Notes: generated by a model from the sequence alone, not told the origin. A stretch of DNA of 64,000 bases from Verrucomicrobiaceae bacterium (GCA_027489965.1 JAIXZA010000010.1:26954-90953); one strand, 5' to 3'. Counted from the first letter of the stretch, positions 1 to 7,414 are shown. Numbers and translations: made by a program.

Positions 1-2
1 AG

Positions 3-1841
3 CATCCCTTCCTGCCGCGCACCTCGAAGATCATCAACGCTCTCTTTGTCACTGACGATGCCGGCACCGGCGCTGTCCACATGGCCCCAGGCCACGGCGC
101 GGACGACTACATCGCTGGCAAAGAAAACGGCCTCGACATCCTGTCTCCTGTCGATGACGCGGGCTGCTTCACCGCCGAGTGCGGTTTGCCCGAGTTCGTC
201 GGCCAGCACGTCTTCAAGAGCAACGAAGGCATCATCGCCATCCTCGAGGGCAAAGGCGCGCTCCTGGGCAACGAAAAATACGTCCATCAGTATCCGCATT
301 GCTGGCGCTCCAAGACCCCCATCATCTTCCGCGCTGTGCCGCAGTTCTTCATCCGCATCGCTGCCTTCCGCGACGAAGCTCTGAAGGCCATCGACACCGT
401 GAACTGGCTGCCCGCTTGGGGCCGCAACCGCATCTACGGCACCGTCGAAAGCCGTCCCGACTGGTGCATCTCCCGCCAGCGCACCTGGGGCGTCCCGCTG
501 CCTATTTTCTACGATGCCGAAGGCCAGGCCATCATGGATCACAGCATCTCCCTGAAGGTCGCCGACGCTGTCGAGACGCACGGCACCAACCTCTGGTTTG
601 AAAAAGACGACGCCTTCTGGAGCGACCTCGTCGGCCTGCCTGAGGGCAGCAAGCGCTGCAAAGACACGCTCGACGTCTGGATCGACTCCGGTTCCTCCTC
701 CGTCGCCGTCTTGGATCGCCACCCCGAGCTGTATTGCCCCGCCGATGTCTATATCGAGGGCACCGACCAGCATCGCGGCTGGTTCCAGAGCAGCCTCATG
801 GTCAGCGTCGCCGTCCGCGGCATCGCCCCCTACAAGACCGTCATCACCAACGGTTTCGTCGTCGATACCAGCGGCAAAAAGATCAGCAAAAGCGATCAGG
901 GCACCGACAAAGCCGCCAAGCCCATGACCGCCGACCACTACTACAACAAGTACGGTGGCGACATGGTCCGCCTCTGGGCCGCCAGCGTCGATTATCAAAA
1001 CGACGTCCCCTTCAGCGAAGAACTCTTCCAGCAAACCGGAGAGAGCTACCGCCGCATTCGCAACACCTTCCGCGTGTTGCTGGGCAATCTTCACGATGAA
1101 GTTCGTAGTTCGGGCTTTAGCCCGTCAGAAGCGCCTGCCTATACTCTCATCGATCGCTGGATCCTCGAGCGCCTCCACAGCGTCCTCACCGACTGCCTTG
1201 CCGGATACGCCGCCTATGACTTCCGCAAAGTCGTCACCACCATCACCCAGTTCGTCTCAGGTGACCTCTCCGCCCTCTACATCGACATCACAAAGGACCG
1301 GATGTACTGCGATGCCGCCGACAGCCCCCGCCGTCGCGCCACCCAGGCCACCATCCGCGAGATCACCGAGACACTCACCAAGCTCCTCGCCCCCATCCTC
1401 GCCTACACCGCTGACGAAACCTGGGAGTTCCTTGGCCACTCTGACAGTGTCCATTTGGAAGCCTTCCCGCAGGCGAATTCACTCTTTGCCAACTCCGAGG
1501 CCACCGCCGCCGTCGAAGAGCTGCTGAAAGCCCGTGCCGTCATCCAGCAGGCCATCGAAGCAGCCCGCCAGGCCAAAAAGATCGGCTCCAACCTCGAAGC
1601 CACCGTCAAACTCACCCTCCCCGAGGCCGGCTTCACCAACCCCGTCTTCCAGGATCTGCCCACCCTCCAAGAATTCTTCATCCTCAGCGACCTCCACATC
1701 ACCCGAGGCTCAGAACTCGCAGCAAGTGTCGAAGTCTGCACCAACCCCAAATGCGAACGCTGCTGGAAGCTTCTGCCGGATGTTGGCACCATCGAAGCCC
1801 ACCCAACGCTCTGCGGACGGTGCGCTGAGGCGGTGGGATAA
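3..1841 (+). CDS. ileS: Isoleucyl-tRNA synthetase, C-terminal part (5' end outside window)
   Basis: Class I aminoacyl-tRNA synthetase that charges tRNA-Ile; the visible 612 residues cover the end of the editing domain to the C-terminus. Seen: the editing-domain motif GAVHMAPGHGADDY near the left edge, the WCISRQRTWGVPLP catalytic stretch, the GTDQHRGWFQSS block, and the KMSKS-type signature as KKISKS. An anticodon-binding helical domain follows. At the C-terminus four cysteines in CTNPKCERCW and CGRC form the zinc finger typical of bacterial IleRS. The frame is open from base 3, so the start lies upstream. One oddity is a short segment RSSGFSPSE around base 1105-1130, encoded by a perfect inverted repeat that looks inserted in frame between the catalytic and anticodon-binding domains. 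The family call is certain. Confidence 0.97.
   Translation, partial: HPFLPRTSKIINALFVTDDAGTGAVHMAPGHGADDYIAGKENGLDILSPVDDAGCFTAECGLPEFVGQHVFKSNEGIIAILEGKGALLGNEKYVHQYPHCWRSKTPIIFRAVPQFFIRIAAFRDEALKAIDTVNWLPAWGRNRIYGTVESRPDWCISRQRTWGVPLPIFYDAEGQAIMDHSISLKVADAVETHGTNLWFEKDDAFWSDLVGLPEGSKRCKDTLDVWIDSGSSSVAVLDRHPELYCPADVYIEGTDQHRGWFQSSLMVSVAVRGIAPYKTVITNGFVVDTSGKKISKSDQGTDKAAKPMTADHYYNKYGGDMVRLWAASVDYQNDVPFSEELFQQTGESYRRIRNTFRVLLGNLHDEVRSSGFSPSEAPAYTLIDRWILERLHSVLTDCLAGYAAYDFRKVVTTITQFVSGDLSALYIDITKDRMYCDAADSPRRRATQATIREITETLTKLLAPILAYTADETWEFLGHSDSVHLEAFPQANSLFANSEATAAVEELLKARAVIQQAIEAARQAKKIGSNLEATVKLTLPEAGFTNPVFQDLPTLQEFFILSDLHITRGSELAASVEVCTNPKCERCWKLLPDVGTIEAHPTLCGRCAEAVG
1111..1124. repeat. 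Perfect palindromic element inside ileS
   Basis: CGGGCT-TT-AGCCCG is a perfect inverted repeat inside the ileS reading frame. It encodes part of an RSSGFSPSE stretch that is not a conserved IleRS block. A similar GCGGCT-TT-AGCCGC element lies at 57841-57854. Inference: a small REP-like palindrome inserted without breaking the frame. Confidence 0.5.
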
Positions 1842-1851
1842 AACCTGCCCT

Positions 1852-2829
1852 ATGGAAAGCAACACAATAGTCCCTTTAGATCAGAAAATCCTTCAGGCGA
1901 AGCTGGTGGATGGTATTCGGACCATTGAACTCAACAGCTTTGAGGAGTTTTTCCAGTACACCGTAAAGACAGGCAAACCACTTCATGGAGGCCTTGAATT
2001 GTTGTGGAGAGGGCAAGCTCAGTCCAAGTGGGAAGTATTATCTAGTTTGGCTCGAACTGGTCAGCCATTGAACAGCCATTTGGAAACCTTTAGAGCGGCT
2101 GTTGCGCGTGTGGCGCAACTTGATTTTGACTTGGACGACTCCAACCCGAAGCATAAAGAGAATAAACTTCATCTTTGGTCACTTGGACAGCATCATGGCC
2201 TCAAGACACCTTTGATCGACTGGTCTGTATATCCCTTTGTAGCATTGTTTTTTGCATTCGAGTCTGCGGATGAAGCGACCGATTTTCGTAGCGTCTTTTG
2301 TCTGAATTGGTCCACAGTTCAGTTTTTGAATTTTCATATTACTGAAACTAACGGCATGGCACCGTTTCGGAAGCAGCTCGAAAATCCGCCCTATTCGAGA
2401 GAATTTCAAAATTACCTGGCTCGGCGTTTTAATGCACGTGAGATTGACCCGCTTATGGAAAGCTCTCAGATCCCCAAAACTGCGCGTGAACGAATGCTAA
2501 CTCGGGAGTTTGCCCATTTGAAAGAGCTACAAATGAATCTTCATCGGTCCAAGGCAGCAGAGAACAAGCGAATTCGTGCGCAGGGTGGCTGGCATGTTTA
2601 CACGCCAAATGATGTGTCCGTTGAAAACTGGATACGCGAAAATCGGGGCGAAGAAAAACTGGTAATGACAAAGCTCCTTATACCCAACTCGGAACGTCAG
2701 CAGATACTCAACTCATTGAACCAGATGAACATTAATTATGTGTCGTTGTTTCCCGATTTGGAAGGAGCAGCTAAACATTCCAACCTAAGTTTGATGGAAT
2801 CTGGCTGGTCCGGATTTCGTGATTATTGA
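1852..2829 (+). CDS. FRG domain-containing protein
   Basis: 325-residue protein of the FRG family (named after a conserved F/Y-R-G motif); the biochemical role of these proteins is unsettled and they often occur in accessory or defence islands. Seen: LWRGQ at residues 51-55 in the position of the FRG motif, then QHHGLKTPLIDW at about 113-124 and PFVALFFAF, which together are the family hallmarks. The C-terminal half is rich in charged helices. The ATG at 1852, 10 bases after the ileS stop, is chosen because the same frame upstream is only an out-of-frame reading of ileS. Base composition drops sharply towards AT compared with ileS, which suggests acquired DNA. No signal peptide or membrane segment is visible. 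Confidence 0.85.
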   Translation: MESNTIVPLDQKILQAKLVDGIRTIELNSFEEFFQYTVKTGKPLHGGLELLWRGQAQSKWEVLSSLARTGQPLNSHLETFRAAVARVAQLDFDLDDSNPKHKENKLHLWSLGQHHGLKTPLIDWSVYPFVALFFAFESADEATDFRSVFCLNWSTVQFLNFHITETNGMAPFRKQLENPPYSREFQNYLARRFNAREIDPLMESSQIPKTARERMLTREFAHLKELQMNLHRSKAAENKRIRAQGGWHVYTPNDVSVENWIRENRGEEKLVMTKLLIPNSERQQILNSLNQMNINYVSLFPDLEGAAKHSNLSLMESGWSGFRDY

Positions 2830-2869
2830 TGAAAAAGAAGAAGCTGCATTGTTTGTGAGTGGATCAGGC

Positions 2870-2900
2870 GAAAAGCGTCTGGCCTTCTATCGAGGTTTTG
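2870..2900 (+). repeat. Dispersed ~30-bp repeat, divergent copy
   Basis: GCGTCTGGCCTTCTATCGAG and the following GTTTTGG resemble the copy at 9093-9122 (TTTGTCCCTCTATCGAGGTC). It lies between the FRG gene and the next gene. This is one of the weaker family members. Confidence 0.35.
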
Positions 2901-2950
2901 GAAAATCCAGACATAGGATGCCTCAGGGGGTTTGACACGCTTCTTACTTT

Positions 2951-3832
2951 ATGAGAGAGCACAGGTCTGTGAAGTTTCTACAGTACCTTTTCTCTTACGT
3001 GCCCCCTGAATCTCTTCCGGAGGTCCCAGAAGAAGAGCCGACTGATCCCGCTGAAGGGCGCGTGTTGACAGATACATTTCGCGCAGCCAGACGAAATCTT
3101 ATTGTCATATGCGCATTATGCATTGCATGGGCTTCAGCACAAATCTCTGTCGGAAGTCCCAGCATTAGCCTTGCGGGACTCTCTCTGGACCTGAGTAATG
3201 CTACGGTTCCATTAGTACTAACTCTATCCCTAGCCTACTTGACCTTTCAATGGGGCCTTGAATTTGCAATGATGTCCCGAAAAGTTCGGAGATGGCGTCT
3301 CGCACACTTGGATTTTCGGATAGTTTCACGCATCGTGCGGTTTGCATTGTTGGCGATTGCGGCGGGTGTCATGCAGAGGTCCTTAGCTACAATAACTTAT
3401 CTTGTATGTGGCCTGTTTGTGTTGGCCTTGATCTCCGGTTTATTCAGTATCGTGCTAATCTTCGTTTTTATGCCGCTGCGTATGTGGGCACGATCAAAGG
3501 CAAATCGGCCATCCGCAGCAAATGCCGCGTTTGAAGCAGTTACCTGGGCAGCTTTCTTCTCGGTAATCTTGATTGTTGCAGGGGTCATAGCCGCTGGTGT
3601 TGCGGCATATCGCTACGAACCGCTAAGAAACATCATCTGGGATACGCCACCCAATCCGCTAGCGTTTGGAGCCTTTATTTTTGCCTTAGTTGCCACATTG
3701 TTGAGTGAATGGCTTTTAACTCCCTTATTTGCCAAGCTTTTTGCCCAACGCCCCGACTACCATACACGCAGAGGAGAAGATGGACGAGTCGTATACACTT
3801 TCAAGAATGACCCTCAAGAGCCGCTACTTTAG
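2951..3832 (+). CDS. Hypothetical multi-pass membrane protein
   Basis: 293 residues, not recognised as a named family. Hydrophobic stretches at about residues 50-66, 80-100, 126-145, 148-175, 195-222 and 238-262 suggest five or six membrane segments. They are preceded by a charged, proline/glutamate-rich N-terminus (PPESLPEVPEEEPTDP) and followed by a basic C-terminal tail. The ATG at 2951 is the first in frame after a stop. The AT-leaning composition matches the FRG gene 120 bases upstream, and the two could have arrived together. No catalytic motif is visible. Confidence 0.6.
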   Translation: MREHRSVKFLQYLFSYVPPESLPEVPEEEPTDPAEGRVLTDTFRAARRNLIVICALCIAWASAQISVGSPSISLAGLSLDLSNATVPLVLTLSLAYLTFQWGLEFAMMSRKVRRWRLAHLDFRIVSRIVRFALLAIAAGVMQRSLATITYLVCGLFVLALISGLFSIVLIFVFMPLRMWARSKANRPSAANAAFEAVTWAAFFSVILIVAGVIAAGVAAYRYEPLRNIIWDTPPNPLAFGAFIFALVATLLSEWLLTPLFAKLFAQRPDYHTRRGEDGRVVYTFKNDPQEPLL

Positions 3833-3837
3833 CAGAC

Positions 3838-3890
3838 CAAGAGTTTGTTCTTCTATTGCGGTTTGCGCAGCAATACAGACAGCGATTGCC
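3838..3890 (+). repeat. Dispersed repeat copy, long form
   Basis: Contains TTCTATTGCGGTTTGCGCAG followed by CAATACAGACAGC. It shares this extended right half with the copy at 6254-6306, just after the stop codon of the membrane protein gene. Confidence 0.55.
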
Positions 3891-3910
3891 GTGCGGTCTT
3901 AGTAGAAGGG

Positions 3911-3942
3911 GTGAGATAAAGTGTCGGTTCCTTTATTGCGCA
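3911..3942 (+). repeat. Dispersed repeat copy
   Basis: GTGAGATAAAGTGTCGGTTC followed by CTTTATTGCG matches the consensus GAGACAAAGTGTCTGTCCCT plus CTATTGCGGT, about 25 bases after the previous copy in the same orientation. Confidence 0.55.
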
Positions 3943-4000
3943 TTCCAGTCATTTTATTGACAGTATCTTTTATAGAAGCCAATAATATGCTTTGCCAACT

Positions 4001-4016
4001 GCGACAACGTTGTCGC
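4001..4016. promoter_or_regulatory. Perfect 16-bp palindrome, candidate ParB-binding site
   Basis: GCGACAACGTTGTCGC is a perfect 16-bp palindrome about 620 bases upstream of a ParB-family gene. Its length equals that of known parS sites, though the sequence differs from canonical chromosomal parS. A partial copy (AACGTTGTCG) occurs at 4051-4060 and a half-site GCGACAAC at 4585-4592 directly before the ParB gene. Confidence 0.45.
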
Positions 4017-4048
4017 GGATGCGGTTTCCAGGCGGATTAACTGGTTTG

Positions 4049-4062
4049 GTAACGTTGTCGGC
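4049..4062. promoter_or_regulatory. Partial copy of the 16-bp palindrome
   Basis: GTAACGTTGTCGGC keeps the AACGTTGTCG core of the palindrome at 4001-4016 with a degenerate left arm; the two centres are about 47 bases apart. Confidence 0.35.
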
Positions 4063-4577
4063 GTCTTTCAGGCGTCCTGAACATCGAAGACTATCTTGGA
4101 TTGTGGGAGAAACTTCGACGTCTTTCACCGATGCTAGAATTTATATTCTAGGTGGCAGAATATATTATCAAATATTTATCAAATAATGGGCGAAAGTACA
4201 TTAAATGAGCAGATAAAATCGAAAGTGATAAAGCATTCTCAAAAGTGATTAACAGAATTGTTTATTTATCTAAAAATGGTGGAGTGCTGGAGAATGTGGC
4301 GGGGTAGTGTAGTAAACAGGGACTTGTAGTCTTTCAGGGCCTCGAAATCGCCGGAGTCTATGCCGATGCTGGTGGGCCTATTTAGCTGCATGCAGTAACA
4401 TGAGGTCCTCCAACTCTTATCAAAAGAGAGCGTTGTGAAAACTTTGGTGACGTGAAAAAGTCCTAGATCACTTTTAAAAGTGGCGGCGTCTCTGGCGGTC
4501 CAAAGGCTTTGCATTAGCGATTTTTGGATTTCAGGACGCCGGTGTGAAAACTAATTAAGTGCGTCATCAAAATTTTA

Positions 4578-4606
4578 TTGACTTGCGACAACTGATAAGC
4601 TTGGAT
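4578..4606 (+). promoter_or_regulatory. Possible promoter of the ParB-like gene with embedded half-site
   Basis: A good -35 hexamer TTGACT (4578-4583) is followed after 17 bases by TTGGAT (4601-4606), a weak -10. The spacer contains GCGACAAC, the exact left half of the palindrome at 4001-4016. If the ParB-like protein binds this sequence, it would repress its own gene. The promoter call is tentative because the -10 is poor. Confidence 0.35.
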
Positions 4607-4640
4607 TACGCGACATCATAAAACAAATTCGAACATCACA

Positions 4641-5411
4641 ATGTCCAAGCCTGTTCATTCCAAAGCTGAGTCCTGCGAGATTGAACTCTTAAGGGTTATC
4701 CGTGACGGGGTATTTCAATACCGCTCCGAGAGGGACGGAAAGGAGATCGAGTCCATGATTACAAGCATCAGGACGGACGGTCAGTTGCAGCCGGTCATCG
4801 TGCGCGCTGTCGAAGAGGGGAGCTACCAGCTAATCAGTGGTTACCGCCGCACAGCGGCGATGCTGGCCTTGGGGATGAAGACGGTCAGAGCGGTGGTCTG
4901 GTCAGAGATGTCGGACGAGCAGGCGATGCGGGTGGCCATTGCTGAGAACACAGTCCGAGAGAGCCTCTCGGAATGGGACAAAGTCAAAACCGCCAGAAAA
5001 CTTCGTGAATCGGGCGTTGAAAAGCAAAAGCTGGCAGAGGCGTTCAACGTCTCGGTTCGCACTTGTGAGCGCTGGATCGTCGTGTCGAAGGCTCCGGCCG
5101 AGTTTCAAAGGGCTCTGGCGGATGACAAGACTACTATCCAGGCCGTCTACACAGCCCTTCAGCAAAAGCTGAGCCTTGACCAGTTGCTGGGAGGCGAGGG
5201 GCGGGGACGCTCAGTGCGAGCCCTCCAAGAAATCAGCCGAAGTAAGGGCAATCCTACCAAGAGCAAGACGTTGCTAAGAACCGGCCGCGACGGCTCTATT
5301 GTTTTTTCACTTAGGCTGATGCCTGATGACGGTAACATAGCACCATTGAAGAAGGAGGTCAATAAACTGCTGGCCAAGCTGCAGCAGATCGAAATGCAAC
5401 GATCCAAATAA
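4641..5411 (+). CDS. ParB/RepB/Spo0J family partition-like DNA-binding protein
   Basis: 256 residues. The N-terminal ParB nuclease-like/CTPase domain spans about 12-110, with GQLQPVIVR at 47-55, ISGYRRTAA at 65-73 (the GxRRxxA arginine motif that binds nucleotide in ParB proteins) and AENTVRESLSEWD at 101-113. A helix-turn-helix at about 122-147 (KLAEAFNVSVRTCERW) would read the specific site. The C-terminus, with lysine-rich helices at about 234-256, could be the dimerisation part. ParB proteins bind parS sites, spread as CTP-dependent clamps and segregate DNA with a ParA ATPase, but no ParA is encoded within reach here. Plasmid- or island-derived origin is likely. Next to it are candidate sites at 4001-4016 and an array at 6421-7075. 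Confidence 0.88.
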   Translation: MSKPVHSKAESCEIELLRVIRDGVFQYRSERDGKEIESMITSIRTDGQLQPVIVRAVEEGSYQLISGYRRTAAMLALGMKTVRAVVWSEMSDEQAMRVAIAENTVRESLSEWDKVKTARKLRESGVEKQKLAEAFNVSVRTCERWIVVSKAPAEFQRALADDKTTIQAVYTALQQKLSLDQLLGGEGRGRSVRALQEISRSKGNPTKSKTLLRTGRDGSIVFSLRLMPDDGNIAPLKKEVNKLLAKLQQIEMQRSK

Positions 5412-5460
5412 CCACACCAATCAACCCAAAACCACCGGCTCTCAACGGCTGGGAAAAAGG

Positions 5461-5492
5461 GGGAGGCAGCGGAGTCGAGTCCGCTGCCTCCC
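5461..5492. repeat. Perfect 13-bp inverted repeat after the ParB-like gene
   Basis: GGGAGGCAGCGGA (5461-5473) and its exact reverse complement (5480-5492) are separated by a 6-base loop. It lies 49 bases after the ParB stop and 36 before the next start. A terminator or attenuator is possible, but no T-run follows on the + strand, so a binding site or mRNA-stability hairpin is equally plausible. Confidence 0.6.
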
Positions 5493-5528
5493 AATCGACA
5501 GTCTGAAAACCTGATCACATAAGCTAAT

Positions 5529-6140
5529 ATGAAACAAGAAAGCCAAGACCATCTGCCACAGCCTAATGCGCCTGGGGCCTCAATCAACAGCATTCATGTT
5601 CCCTCGGCTCTCGCCGAGGGAACCCACACTGGCCGCCGTTACTCTCACGAGGACACTGCGGGGAACCTTCGTTTTGATGTGGTTCACCCTCAAAGCGATA
5701 ACTTGAAGATTCAGGTGCCGAGGGCTGACAAGGCGATGCTCTCTCGTCAGATCCACCTGGAGGCGAACAGTACCCTGGAGGAACTGGAGTCCAACGCCTT
5801 TTTCAAAAGGGGACTCGGCAGCGATCTGCGGATTCGCGCACTGACTGAATCAGTCAGGGCCGCGATCACGGCGGCGCTGACTTTCCTCCACAGAGACCTT
5901 CCGCGAGACAGGCAGCTGAGCATATTCGTGCTCTGCTCTCTCACTGCGGAGGTTGATGTCTCCGTCAGAGAGTTGGCCACAGGTCTGCGCATGGACGAGA
6001 TTACCCTTGCGTTTCTTGATAGGTTGAAGCGGGATAAGAAAACCGGAGGTCATTACATAAGGCAGATTGTAGATGACTATCTTGCCCAGGCAACGGCCTT
6101 CCTTCTAGGTGGAGTTGCCGAGCATCCGCCGAGACAGTAA
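5529..6140 (+). CDS. Hypothetical protein downstream of the ParB-like gene
   Basis: 203 residues, family not recognised. The first ~70 residues are polar and probably disordered; the rest is predicted helical (residues 77-190) with no signal peptide or membrane segment. The spacing (117 bases after parB, same strand) suggests a two-gene unit in which this protein could be the partner that replaces a ParA, or an accessory DNA-binding factor. A perfect 11-bp inverted repeat at 5598-5623 lies inside its 5' end, so the true start might be further down, for example the ATG at 5736 (MLSRQIHL). The ATG at 5529 is kept because the frame is open. Confidence 0.6.
   Translation: MKQESQDHLPQPNAPGASINSIHVPSALAEGTHTGRRYSHEDTAGNLRFDVVHPQSDNLKIQVPRADKAMLSRQIHLEANSTLEELESNAFFKRGLGSDLRIRALTESVRAAITAALTFLHRDLPRDRQLSIFVLCSLTAEVDVSVRELATGLRMDEITLAFLDRLKRDKKTGGHYIRQIVDDYLAQATAFLLGGVAEHPPRQ
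5598..5623. repeat. Perfect 11-bp inverted repeat within the 5' end of the hypothetical gene
   Basis: GTTCCCTCGGC (5598-5608) and its exact reverse complement (5613-5623) enclose a 4-base loop TCTC. It could be a stable mRNA hairpin affecting translation or a protein-binding site. With the hairpin at 5461-5492 it brackets the annotated start at 5529. Confidence 0.6.
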
Positions 6141-6253
6141 CTCATGAACAGCCAGAGTGCCCTTGGTGCTATATGCAGCGCCAAGGGCGGTGAATGTGGC
6201 ATCCAAAAAGAAAACAGAAATGCCAGAAAAATGTCTGTCCCGAATGGTGAAAA

Positions 6254-6306
6254 GTGAGACAAAGTATCTCTTCCTCTATTGCGGTTTGCGCAGCAAGACA
6301 GACAGC
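6254..6306 (+). repeat. Dispersed repeat copy, long form
   Basis: GTGAGACAAAGTATCTCTTC then CTCTATTGCGGTTTGCGCAG then CAAGACAGACAGC. The right half is nearly identical to the copy at 3838-3890. It lies between the ParB operon and the 41-bp tandem array. Confidence 0.6.
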
Positions 6307-6420
6307 CAAAGGTTGCCCGCAGGGAAACAAAGCGCATCAATGGTGGCAGGAGACTGTCTTTGATTCTTCTGCCAATAAGGTTTGGGTAAATCAAAAAACT
6401 GAGGCCGCGAGGTATAGCAT

Positions 6421-7075
6421 CTAAAGACTTCGAAGGTCATTTCCGCCCTGGAAGTTGGCATCTATAGACATTTATGGTCACTTCCACCGTGGAAGTTGGC
6501 ATCTATAGAGATTTATGGTCGTTTCCGCGGTGGAAGCTGGCATCTATAGACATTGATGGTCGTTTCCTCCATGGAAGTTGGCATCTACAGAGATTTATGG
6601 TCGTTTCCGCCATGGAAGCTGGCATCTATAGACATTGATGGTCGTTTCCGCCACGGAAGCTGGCATCTATAGACATTGATGGTCGTTTCCACCATGGAAG
6701 TTGGCATCTATAGAGATTTATGGTCGTTTCCGCCGTGGGAAGTTGGCATCTATAGAGATTGATGATCGTTTCCGCCAGGGAAGCTGGCATCTATAGAGAT
6801 TTATGGTCGTTTCCACCGTGGAAGTTGGCATCTATAGAGATTTATGGTCATTTCCGCCGTGGAAGTTGGCATCTATAGAGATTTATGATCGTTTCCGCCC
6901 TGGAAGCTGGCATCTATAGACATTTAGGGTCGTTTCCGCTGTGGAAGTTGGCATCTATAGAGATTTATGGTCATTTCCACCGTGGAAGCTGGCATTTAAA
7001 GACATTGATGGTCGTTTCCGCTGTGGAAGTTGGTATGGAAAGGCTTCGAAGGTCATTTCCGCCATGGCGTGCCAT
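6421..7075. repeat. 41-bp tandem repeat array (15 core units plus variant caps), candidate sopC-like centromere
   Basis: Head-to-tail units begin with TGGAAG(T/C)TGG at 6449, 6490, 6531, 6572, 6613, 6654, 6695, 6736, 6778, 6819, 6860, 6901, 6942, 6983 and 7024. The period is 41 except for one 42-base unit. Each unit reads TGGAAGYTGGCATCTATAGA, then (G/C)ATTTATGGTCGTTTCCGCC and one or two bases. Many units carry ATCT-N4-AGAT, and each junction carries TTCC-N5-GGAA, both inverted repeats. There are no unique spacers, and 41 is not a multiple of 3, so it is neither CRISPR nor coding. The terminal units share CTTCGAAGGTCATTTCCGCC (6428-6447 and 7044-7063), absent from inner units. The F-plasmid centromere sopC, downstream of its ParB gene, is a similar 43-bp array, so a centromere role is inferred. 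Confidence 0.85.
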
Positions 7076-7101
7076 TTGTGTCTTTTCCTTATATCGCTTA
7101 G

Positions 7102-7263
7102 ACATCCAGTGAGTCTGTCCGTGACATCTCCAGTATCCTACCAAATGTCCTCTCCATGCCGCGCCCGGAGCGTTCTTACATCGCTGAGCGTCTGCTGGTG
7201 AGCCTGGAAGATGACGGAGAGATGCCGCCGCGATGGCGCGCGGAAATGGAAGCAATAGTGTAG
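7102..7263 (+). pseudogene. Remnant of an addiction-module antitoxin (PF09720-like)
   Basis: The frame from 7102 reads to a TAG at 7261-7263 and contains SMPRPERSYIAERLLVSLED followed by DGEMPPRWRAEMEAIV. This matches the core of the small unstable antitoxin family usually written LPxxERxxLAExLLxSLD...WxxEIxRR. The expected N-terminus is degenerate and the protein stops before the usual final residues. No RelE/ParE-type toxin follows; instead a dispersed-repeat copy starts at 7281. A decayed toxin-antitoxin locus is the simplest reading. A short functional protein from the ATG at 7156 cannot be excluded. Confidence 0.5.
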
Positions 7264-7280
7264 CGGCGCCAGCTAGTATT

Positions 7281-7310
7281 GGCATAAAGTGTCTTTCCCT
7301 CCATTGCGGT
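7281..7310 (+). repeat. Dispersed repeat copy
   Basis: GGCATAAAGTGTCTTTCCCT then CCATTGCGGT matches the family consensus closely; it immediately follows the antitoxin remnant. Confidence 0.6.
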
Positions 7311-7414
7311 TTTCTTTGCTGCGGCAAAAGCAGTAACTCACAGCTTTGTTTGAGTCCATTATTCGACGCACAAATGCGGATGGTGCCGAAGCGGGCTGCT
7401 ATTAGGGGAGTAAC

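Larger units (their letters stand above)
3833..4640. other. Gene-poor AT-rich region upstream of the ParB-like gene
   Basis: No convincing gene in about 800 bases; the short open frames here lack family features. It contains two copies of the dispersed repeat (3838-3890 and 3911-3942), a perfect 16-bp palindrome at 4001-4016 with a partial copy at 4049-4060, an AT-rich stretch at about 4130-4270 with short direct repeats (TATCAAATA twice near 4166-4184, AAAGTGAT at about 4222 and 4240), a CTGCATGCAG palindrome at 4386-4395, and a possible promoter at 4578-4606. The mixture recalls a plasmid replication or partition region, but no replication protein is present. Confidence 0.5.

Noticed and set aside
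4001..4016. Canonical chromosomal parS
   Set aside because: The sequence is palindromic and of equal length but does not match TGTTTCACGTGAAACA, so it is listed only as a candidate site.
3992..4186. Short + strand open frame (64 residues)
   Set aside because: It begins inside the palindrome region, has no domain pattern and is AT-biased at the end; most likely chance.
6421..7075. CRISPR array
   Set aside because: Units are continuous 41-bp copies with no unique spacers, and there are no cas genes.
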